Source: a virus
DNA length: 64,000 nucleotides
Reading direction: 5' to 3' (one strand)
IMG/VR virus record: IMGVR_UViG_3300043427_001585
Span: 1 to 64,000 of that record
Shown: positions 58,059-64,000 of the stretch, one piece after another
Position numbering within the stretch: position 1 is the first letter of the stretch
How the letters are laid out: each line of letters begins with the position of its first letter
Program-made: the position numbers and the translations under genes
The notes under the pieces: model-generated
What the model saw: the letters and a program-made list of their open reading frames with translations, nothing else
Databases searched by the model: none
What the model was told of the DNA's origin: nothing

Positions 58059-59915
58059 ATGAGCAAAATAATTGGTATTGATTTAGGAACTACTAACTCG
58101 TGTATTTCCGTAATTGAGGGTGGTGAATCCGTGGTGATTGTAAATGGTGAAGGCGCTAGAACAACACCATCGGTAATTTCTTTTGATAAGGGTGAAGTAA
58201 AGATTGGGGCGGCTGCTAAACGAGTTGCAGTGACCAATCCTAAAAATACCCTATATTCAGTAAAGCGTTTCATTGGTAAGCGTTATTCTGAATTAAATAA
58301 AGACCACCTTAATGTTGGATACGAAGTAAAGAAAGGTCCAAACGACTCTATTCTTATTCAAGCGAACGGAAGAGATTATGTTCCACAGGAGATTTCGGCA
58401 ATGGTTCTCCAAAACATTCGTAAGTCTGCGGAAGCATATCTTGGTGAAGATGTTCGTAAAGCGGTAATCACGGTTCCTGCATATTTCAATGATTCACAAC
58501 GACAAGCAACCAAAGAAGCCGGTGAAATTGCCGGGTTAGAGGTAATGCGTATCATTAACGAACCAACAGCCGCAGCACTCGCTTATGGTTTGAACAAGAA
58601 AGATACTGATATGAAAATCGCAGTATTTGACTTGGGTGGTGGAACTTTTGATATATCAATCCTTGAATTGGGTGATGGTGTATTTGAAGTTCTATCTACA
58701 AATGGTGATACACAACTTGGTGGTGACAACTTTGATGAGGCGATTGTAGAACATATTGTCTCTATGATTAAAACCACCAAAGGAGTTGACTTAACAAGTG
58801 ACTCAATGGCTATGCAGAGAATCCGTGAAGCTGCTGAAAAAGCTAAAATTGAATTATCATCTACAACATCTACGGATATTAACCTACCATACATTTCAGT
58901 AGGTCAAGATGGTCCTATTCATTTTGAAACATCATTGTCTCAATCGGATTTTAATCGTTTAACATTACCACTTGTGGACCGATGTATGAAACCTTGTCAA
59001 CAAGCCGTTAAGGATGCTGCTGTTTCATTGAGTGATATTGATGAAGTTATTCTTGTAGGTGGTTCAACTCGTATCCCAGCCGTTCAAGACGCCGTTGAAA
59101 AGTTCTTTGGTAAAAAACCAAGTAAGGGTGTGAATCCTGATGAGGTTGTTGCTGTTGGAGCTGCTATTCAAGGTGGTGTTCTTGGTGGTGATGTTAAAGA
59201 TGTTCTTCTTTTGGATGTGACTCCATTGAGTTTGGGTATTGAAACTCTTGGTGGTGTGTTTACGGCTATCATTGATGCAAACACAACCATTCCGGTGAAA
59301 AAATCACAAACATTCTCAACCGTATCGGACAATCAACAAGTTTTAGAGGTTCACGTTTTACAAGGTGAACGACCTATGGCGAAAGACAATAGAACTTTGG
59401 GTAGGTTCCACTTGGAAGGTATTCCAATGGCTCCTCGTGGGGTTCCACAAGTTGAAGTTACATTTGATATTGATGCTAATGGTATTTTAAATGTGTCCGC
59501 AAAAGACTTGGGAACTAAAAAAGAACAAAGAGTACGAATTGAATCTTCAACAGGATTATCCAAGGATGAAATCCAACGTATGAGGGATGAGGCTGAAATG
59601 AATCGTGAAGAGGATTTGAAACGACAAGAATCGGTGACGCTCATTAATGCTGCTGATGGCTATTTGTTCTCCAGCGAAAAACAAATACAAGAATTGAATG
59701 ATAAAATTCAATCAGATGAGAAAGAGAAATTGGAAAGTCTTATGAGGGACTTAAAATCCGCAGTTGATAGTAGAGATATAGAATTAGTTAAAGATAGTAA
59801 GATAAAATTAGAATCTGCGTGGTCAAAAGTCACAACACGAATGTATCAGAACCCGCCAACTCAAACGGGTGATAGTACACAAGACATAGAGTTTGAAGAA
59901 GTTACGAACTCGTAA
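58059..59915 (+). CDS. dnaK: DnaK (Hsp70) chaperone
   Basis: 618 aa, complete. [14 protein letters not shown] is the nucleotide phosphate-1 loop, [13 protein letters not shown] and [11 protein letters not shown] the later Hsp70 signatures. The substrate-binding half with [14 protein letters not shown] is present; the lid is short. It acts with a J protein (possibly 25088) and a GrpE not seen here. The TTG at 58047 is less likely as start. Confidence 0.95.
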   Translation: MSKIIGIDLGTTNSCISVIEGGESVVIVNGEGARTTPSVISFDKGEVKIGAAAKRVAVTNPKNTLYSVKRFIGKRYSELNKDHLNVGYEVKKGPNDSILIQANGRDYVPQEISAMVLQNIRKSAEAYLGEDVRKAVITVPAYFNDSQRQATKEAGEIAGLEVMRIINEPTAAALAYGLNKKDTDMKIAVFDLGGGTFDISILELGDGVFEVLSTNGDTQLGGDNFDEAIVEHIVSMIKTTKGVDLTSDSMAMQRIREAAEKAKIELSSTTSTDINLPYISVGQDGPIHFETSLSQSDFNRLTLPLVDRCMKPCQQAVKDAAVSLSDIDEVILVGGSTRIPAVQDAVEKFFGKKPSKGVNPDEVVAVGAAIQGGVLGGDVKDVLLLDVTPLSLGIETLGGVFTAIIDANTTIPVKKSQTFSTVSDNQQVLEVHVLQGERPMAKDNRTLGRFHLEGIPMAPRGVPQVEVTFDIDANGILNVSAKDLGTKKEQRVRIESSTGLSKDEIQRMRDEAEMNREEDLKRQESVTLINAADGYLFSSEKQIQELNDKIQSDEKEKLESLMRDLKSAVDSRDIELVKDSKIKLESAWSKVTTRMYQNPPTQTGDSTQDIEFEEVTNS

Positions 59916-59919
59916 TGAT

Positions 59920-59975
59920 TTAACAATTTCTTAATATAGGGGGCTTGGAAAAGTCCCCTATTTTTTTTATCTTTA
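59920..59975 (+). promoter_or_regulatory. Combined terminator and promoter
   Basis: TTAACA at 59920, TTAATA at 59931, hairpin AGGGGGCTT-GGAA-AAGTCCCCT (59938-59959) and eight T. CTTG (59944) serves as -33 for TATCTTTA at 59968-59975. Confidence 0.8.
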
Positions 59976-59992
59976 TGTATAAAGAAAAAACT

Positions 59993-60922
59993 ATGACAAA
60001 TTTAGGTTATTGTTGCATCAATATGACCCTTGGTAAGGACAAGATTACTACCAATCGGTCTATGGTCAAAAAAACATTTCTCAAAGAGGGTATTAGTCGG
60101 TCATCCGACCTTGCTGTACAAAACGCAAAAGACTTGGTGGAGATTATCAAGTGGAATCACAAGAATGGTTTCAAACTATTTCGTATGACTTCTGACCTCG
60201 TTCCTTGGGCCAGTGAGTTTCATTTGAACGAAATGCCCGACTACGACAAGTTCTCTAATGTCCTCAAGGGTGCAGGTACGCTTGCCAAGACCTATGGACA
60301 GCGTATAACATCACATCCCGGCCCATTTAATGTCTTGGTGTCTCCCAACGAGAAAGTCGTTCAGAACACGATTAAAGACCTTTCTATACACGGAGAACAC
60401 TTTGACCTTATGGGATTGGAACGAACCCCACACAACCTTATTAACATCCATTGTAATGGGGTCTATGGTGATAAACAATCTGCTATGGATAGGTTTTGTA
60501 AAAACTTTGAATTGCTGCCAGAATCAGTTCAAACACGATTGACTGTTGAGAACGATGACAAGGGAAGTATGTATTCAGTTAAGGACCTTATGTATATCCA
60601 CGAGCGTGTTGGTATTCCTATTGTCTTTGACTATCACCACCACACCTTCAATACCGGTGGTCTTACTGAACAAGAAGCCCTTGAACTTGCTATGTCCACT
60701 TGGGGTGATGTTAAACCATTAGTCCACTACTCTGAATCCAAAACATTGGAAGACCCTACTGCTAAACCTCAAGCACACTCTGACTACATCTATTCCGAGA
60801 TTAATACCTATGGTCATAACCTTGATATTGACATTGAAGCCAAGATGAAAGAGCTGACAGTATTAGACTATATTTCCAAATTTGGTCAACACTCAACAGG
60901 GCATAATATGGGGAAAGCTTAA
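59993..60922 (+). CDS. UV-damage endonuclease (UVDE)
   Basis: 309 aa. NLGYCCINMTL opens the TIM barrel as in UvsE; SHPGPFNVL, TVENDDKGSMYS, FDYHHHTFN and VHYSESK carry the metal ligands. It nicks DNA 5' of UV photoproducts. The chosen start lies 17 bp after the -7 box. Confidence 0.9.
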   Translation: MTNLGYCCINMTLGKDKITTNRSMVKKTFLKEGISRSSDLAVQNAKDLVEIIKWNHKNGFKLFRMTSDLVPWASEFHLNEMPDYDKFSNVLKGAGTLAKTYGQRITSHPGPFNVLVSPNEKVVQNTIKDLSIHGEHFDLMGLERTPHNLINIHCNGVYGDKQSAMDRFCKNFELLPESVQTRLTVENDDKGSMYSVKDLMYIHERVGIPIVFDYHHHTFNTGGLTEQEALELAMSTWGDVKPLVHYSESKTLEDPTAKPQAHSDYIYSEINTYGHNLDIDIEAKMKELTVLDYISKFGQHSTGHNMGKA

Positions 60923-61055
60923 TATAATCTGTTATTATTCAAGCACTTTAATATTTATTAACCACAGGGTGCTTAAGCACTTAAGCTTTAAGCGACTTAA
61001 TAAGTGATTATAAGTATCGCTCCTGAAGTTAATGAAAATAGGTTTTTAGGAAAAT
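60923..61055. other. Short intergenic region with repeated CTTAAGC
   Basis: Contains GTGCTTAAGCAC, ACTTAAGC, TTTAAGC and ACTTAATAAG in series (60970-61010), forming small palindromes. It may be a binding site. No standard promoter or ORF is seen. Confidence 0.45.
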
Positions 61056-62159
61056 ATGAAAAATTTTTTTAATAGAAAGAACGGATTTGTTTTACTGATG
61101 ATTATCAGCACTTTTGCTCTGGCTGGGTCTGCTGCATATTATTCGGTATTTGGATTAAGTTCTCTTTTCGCTGGGGCCAGAACCGAGGTTATTATAATGG
61201 CTGGTGCTTTAGAATTTTCTAAACTAATTCTTGCATCATACCTACATAATCATTGGAGTAAAGCTGGTTGGATGAAATGGTATTTAACCTTTGCAGTTGG
61301 TATCCTTATGGTAATTACATCAGCTGGTATTTACGGATTCCTAACATCAGCATATCAATCTACTGCTGATAAATTAGGAACTACTGATAAGTTGGTGGAA
61401 GTGGTTGAATTGAAAAAGGGAAGGTTTCAAGAGCAATTAACTTACTACAATGATGAAAAATTAAAATTGAATGAATCCATCAACGGACTTCGTGGTGGTT
61501 TAGCTAATAATACTCAATCTCGTGTTGATAGAAATGGTAACGTAATTACATCTACATCATCATCACAGCGAAGGTCTTTAGAATCTCAATTAAAAAGCGC
61601 AGTAGAACAACGAGAGTCTATCTCAAAAAAGATTGAAGTGTTAACCGATTCTATCACCAAATTAGAATTAAATGTATTGGATTTACAAACCAATAACGAA
61701 GTAGCGGCAGAAGTGGGACCTCTCCGTTATATGTCTGAAATTACAGGCAAACCTATGAATGTAATCGTAAACTGGTTTACCCTTTTGATTGTATTCGTAT
61801 TTGACCCTTTAGCCATTTCAATGGTAATTGCTTTAAATAAATTAACTAAAAAAGAGAATGAAAATGGAAATGAACTTTATTCTATCAACACTAGCAGTAG
61901 TGATAACAATAGCAGCGTTGGGATTCCTAACAGCGACACCAATAATGAAGAAGTATTACAATCAGAGTATTCAAGCGGAGAATCAATTGAAACAAACGCA
62001 GACCCAATTAAGTCAGAAGATATTACGATTGAAGAACAAACTAAAAAAGAAAAAGAAGAAGTAGTATTTGTTCCAACCGATGAAGACGCTATAATTGATG
62101 CTCGTACTTTATATAATGAAACTTATCAAAAAAAGCAACAACACACATACCTAAAATAA
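61056..62159 (+). CDS. Membrane protein with coiled-coil domain
   Basis: 367 aa. Four hydrophobic helices (about 11-35, 42-62, 75-95, 233-258) with a coiled coil between the third and fourth (about 110-220). VFDPLAISMVIAL near the fourth helix recurs in phage membrane proteins of unknown function. The last 100 residues are Ser/Asn/Glu low-complexity. It may organise membrane or peptidoglycan events. Confidence 0.65.
   Translation: MKNFFNRKNGFVLLMIISTFALAGSAAYYSVFGLSSLFAGARTEVIIMAGALEFSKLILASYLHNHWSKAGWMKWYLTFAVGILMVITSAGIYGFLTSAYQSTADKLGTTDKLVEVVELKKGRFQEQLTYYNDEKLKLNESINGLRGGLANNTQSRVDRNGNVITSTSSSQRRSLESQLKSAVEQRESISKKIEVLTDSITKLELNVLDLQTNNEVAAEVGPLRYMSEITGKPMNVIVNWFTLLIVFVFDPLAISMVIALNKLTKKENENGNELYSINTSSSDNNSSVGIPNSDTNNEEVLQSEYSSGESIETNADPIKSEDITIEEQTKKEKEEVVFVPTDEDAIIDARTLYNETYQKKQQHTYLK
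61858..62064 (+). CDS. Possible overprinted small membrane protein
   Basis: In the +1 frame inside the disordered tail of the membrane gene: 68 aa with a signal-anchor helix (NFILSTLAVVITIAALGFLT) then a basic coiled coil (SIQAENQLKQTQTQLSQKIL). It could be a spanin-like gene nested in a permissive frame, or chance. Confidence 0.3.
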   Translation: MKMEMNFILSTLAVVITIAALGFLTATPIMKKYYNQSIQAENQLKQTQTQLSQKILRLKNKLKKKKKK

Positions 62160-62160
62160 A

Positions 62161-62192
62161 TTTGGATAATTCAATTATTTTTCGTATATTTG
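62161..62192 (+). promoter_or_regulatory. Promoter, -33/-7 only
   Basis: TTTGGA at 62161 and TATATTTG at 62185-62192; drives clpP. Confidence 0.8.
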
Positions 62193-62214
62193 TATCAATA
62201 TAAATTATAAATCT

Positions 62215-62847
62215 ATGGATGAACTATATACAACTACTTTAGGCAATACCACTAAAATTGCTTATGAAGAAACAAATAACGATGGAACTGATATTGATAA
62301 CCATCGTAAATTTTATCGTGAGTTTGACTATGGTATTGATACCGAAGACAATGTAATCTTTATCCAAGATGAAATCCAAAGCGGACTTACCTTTGATATT
62401 GTATCTAAAGTCCGATTGTTGAAAAAAATCAATGGTAATATTGACACGGTAAATATTCTACTGAACTCCGGCGGTGGTGATGTAATTGAAACTCTTGCGT
62501 TGATTGATTATATGAAATCACAAAAAGACCAAATGAAGTTTAACATTATTGTTCGTGGTATGGCTATGTCCGCAGCCGCTCTTCTTTTGGCTAATGGAAC
62601 CGGAACTCGTGCTGCAAGTAAACACTCCAAGATTATGGTTCACCAATTGTCTACTATCGTAGTTGGTAAGTTGAGTGATGTTAAATCAAATGCAAAGTTT
62701 AGTGAAGAGTTGGAAACTGAATGTAATCAGTTGATGGCTGAAAGCACAAAAATGGATAAGGACTATTGGCAGAACATCCAAAGTTCAGATTATTTTATGT
62801 CGGCTGAAAAGGCTTTGGAATTAGGAATTATTGATGTAATCATTTAA
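62215..62847 (+). CDS. clpP: ClpP-like serine protease
   Basis: 210 aa. The triad is Ser119 (GMAMSAAAL), His143 (IMVHQLS) and probably Asp192 (SSDYFMSAEKA). INILLNSGGG is the substrate strand. ClpP forms a chamber fed by Clp ATPases; it may work as a phage head-maturation or host-protein protease. It may relate to the ClpS-like gene at 14.76 kb. Confidence 0.88.
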   Translation: MDELYTTTLGNTTKIAYEETNNDGTDIDNHRKFYREFDYGIDTEDNVIFIQDEIQSGLTFDIVSKVRLLKKINGNIDTVNILLNSGGGDVIETLALIDYMKSQKDQMKFNIIVRGMAMSAAALLLANGTGTRAASKHSKIMVHQLSTIVVGKLSDVKSNAKFSEELETECNQLMAESTKMDKDYWQNIQSSDYFMSAEKALELGIIDVII

Positions 62848-62850
62848 ACT

Positions 62851-63642
62851 ATGGTAAATTTTTTCACGGCGGAAGAACTTGTAGAAAACTATGAGAAATT
62901 TCGTAAACTAATCAATCAAACCTTTACCGGTGAACGATTGGATGCTCTCAACAAAATGTACGACCATTTTGAAGAGCGTATGATTTACACCCCAGCATCT
63001 TCAACTGAACACTTCCATAATGCTTTTCCAGGTGGGTATGTAGACCACGTTCTTCGTGTCACTCGTAATGCTTTGAAGGTATATGACTTGTATACCGAAT
63101 TGGGTATGGGTATGAATGATTACACTCGTGAAAACTTAATCTTTACAGCCCTACACCACGACTTGGGTAAGTTGGGAACTCCATCGGAAGATTTATACAT
63201 CAAGAACGATTCGGAATGGCATGTAAAAAACCAAGGTAAAATTTACAAGTACAATCCAAATATTCATTGGATGTCTTTAAATGATAGAACTTTTTACAAT
63301 CTAAACTACTTTGGTATTAAGTGTACGGAAGAGGAGTGGATTAGTATTAAACTTACCGATGGATTGTATGATGATAATAACAAAGAGTATTTCATCAAAT
63401 TTGATAAAGACCAAGCAATCAAAACATCGCTTCCGTTTATAATGCACACTGCTGACTTGTTTGCTGCACGATTTGAGAATGAACGATGGATTAAAGAAAT
63501 GCAACCACAAAAATCAACTCGTAGTGTAACGAATGGTAGACCTGCTATTAAAGCATCAAAATTATCTGATACCTTTCAGACGAGTGGTACGTTTACAACA
63601 ACAAATGTGTTTGATGCTTTTAAAGATGTAATTGAGGATTAA
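62851..63642 (+). CDS. HD-domain phosphohydrolase
   Basis: 263 aa. FPGGYVDHVLRVT, HHDLGK and MHTADLFAARFE give the H...HD...D metal site. It probably hydrolyses nucleotides or signalling nucleotides. It directly follows clpP by 3 bp. Confidence 0.82.
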   Translation: MVNFFTAEELVENYEKFRKLINQTFTGERLDALNKMYDHFEERMIYTPASSTEHFHNAFPGGYVDHVLRVTRNALKVYDLYTELGMGMNDYTRENLIFTALHHDLGKLGTPSEDLYIKNDSEWHVKNQGKIYKYNPNIHWMSLNDRTFYNLNYFGIKCTEEEWISIKLTDGLYDDNNKEYFIKFDKDQAIKTSLPFIMHTADLFAARFENERWIKEMQPQKSTRSVTNGRPAIKASKLSDTFQTSGTFTTTNVFDAFKDVIED

Positions 63643-63643
63643 T

Positions 63644-63949
63644 ATGATTTGGATTATTTTTATTTTATTATCAGTTTGTGTATCGCTTGGATATGCTGTT
63701 AGAAACTTACTAAAAAAGTATGAAGCTCTTGAAGCGGAGTTTGAAGATTTGACTGAAACTTATGAACAAGCTGAAGTCCAGTTGTCTGATATGGCTGGTC
63801 ATATTGACAACGCTTTGACTCGTATGAAGGATATTGATAAGATTGGTTCGTTTGAAGCTGATGATGAAACTGGCTATGTGTTTAAAGAAATGTATGAAAT
63901 CGTACAACAATTAGAAGATTATTACAATGGCCAGAAAAGCGAAGAGTAA
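63644..63949 (+). CDS. Membrane-anchored coiled-coil protein
   Basis: 101 aa: N-terminal helix (IFILLSVCVSLGYAV) and coiled coil (YEALEAEFEDLTETYEQAEV). Spanin-like layout but no Cys lipobox. Function unknown. Confidence 0.55.
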   Translation: MIWIIFILLSVCVSLGYAVRNLLKKYEALEAEFEDLTETYEQAEVQLSDMAGHIDNALTRMKDIDKIGSFEADDETGYVFKEMYEIVQQLEDYYNGQKSEE

Positions 63950-64000
63950 AAGATACTTCACCCAAATTACGGAAATGGCTATCAACGCCTATAACCGATG
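63927..64000 (+). CDS. Start of possible gp55-like late sigma factor (3'-partial)
   Basis: Only 24 codons are in the window: MARKAKSKRYFTQITEMAIN. The basic start and YFT...AI pattern resemble T4-like gp55 sigma factors of marine phages. It continues past 64000. The call needs the rest of the gene. Confidence 0.35.
   Translation, partial: MARKAKSKRYFTQITEMAINAYNR

Noticed and set aside
8095-60955. TATTTAT-like strings near some starts (8100, 9221, 13950, 14384, 38487, 45630, 56570, 57299) as T4-type late promoters
   Set aside because: The T4 late box is TATAAATA; these are the opposite orientation, and such strings are expected by chance in AT-rich DNA. Only start-site mapping could support them.
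1-64000. CRISPR array, insertion sequences or integrase/attachment sites
   Set aside because: No regularly spaced repeats, transposase, integrase or duplicated tRNA ends were found.

Overview
The window reads as an internal piece of a large, tightly packed bacteriophage genome whose host is a member of the Bacteroidota. Essentially every supported gene lies on the + strand, most genes overlap or abut (ATGA, TAATG, GTGA junctions), coding density is very high, and the gene mix is that of a large T4-like or jumbo phage: chaperonins, nucleotide metabolism, a tRNA cluster, CobS/CobT-like ATPase and VWA genes, small virion-motif proteins and dozens of tiny early-type ORFs. The Bacteroidota host is inferred from about twenty promoters with the -33 TTTG/-7 TAnnTTTG architecture of that phylum (here TATATTTG or TATCTTTG/A at a fixed 23-24 bp from TTTGGC or CTTG), and from secreted proteins with type IX secretion (T9SS) C-terminal domains. 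The organism itself cannot be named from sequence alone.

Layout. 1-8.1 kb: a peptidoglycan-binding L,D-transpeptidase-like enzyme (5' end outside the window), then an exported or envelope cassette: a T9SS-type cargo, two small membrane proteins, a CsgG-like lipoprotein, a Gly-rich protein with a beta-rich C-terminus, a C-type-lectin protein, a related nidogen-like protein and a small possibly exported protein. 8.1-16.1 kb: Ntn-hydrolase-like protein, conserved small basic phage proteins, a large mosaic protein carrying motifs common in marine phages, HExxH protein, LamG protein, HAD phosphatase, XhlA-like membrane protein, ClpS-like adaptor and a P-loop kinase. 16.1-22 kb: 2OG-oxygenase-like and sulfotransferase-like genes, a SWIM zinc-finger protein, and a sugar cassette (HAD, DegT-type aminotransferase, formyltransferase, GT2). 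22-31.8 kb: GroES, HNH nuclease, GroEL, J-domain-like protein, HAD, ThyA, a secreted nuclease, a lipoprotein, a gliding-motility/T9SS type-B protein and a Nudix hydrolase. 31.8-48.8 kb: many small unknown genes, dCMP deaminase, a DUF2589 cassette, a phosphoesterase, two methyltransferases and a GT25 enzyme, interrupted by a 0.7-kb non-coding region (33.5-34.25 kb). 48.8-50.6 kb: ten canonical tRNAs, one deviant tRNA-like structure and a small lipoprotein. 50.6-64 kb: jelly-roll protein, CobT/CobS-like pair, prolyl-hydroxylase-like protein, small unknowns, DnaK, UV-damage endonuclease, membrane coiled-coil protein, ClpP, HD hydrolase and the beginning of a possible gp55-like sigma factor.

How it fits together. 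The phage carries a nearly complete proteostasis kit (GroES/GroEL, DnaK, J-like protein, ClpP, ClpS-like protein), dNTP supply and sanitation (ThyA, dCMP deaminase, Nudix, HD), DNA repair (UVDE), glycan-modifying enzymes, and an unusual set of at least eight proteins with Sec or lipoprotein signals that should act in the host envelope. Regulation is visible: a recurrent promoter class has two TTAACA boxes exactly 11 bp apart upstream of -33, and three loci use one hairpin as a terminator that also contains the next promoter's -33 element. The envelope cassette at 0.8-8.1 kb, in which two neighbouring proteins appear to carry different recognition domains inserted in the same beta-sandwich/dockerin-like frame next to a CsgG-like lipoprotein, is the best candidate for an undescribed system.
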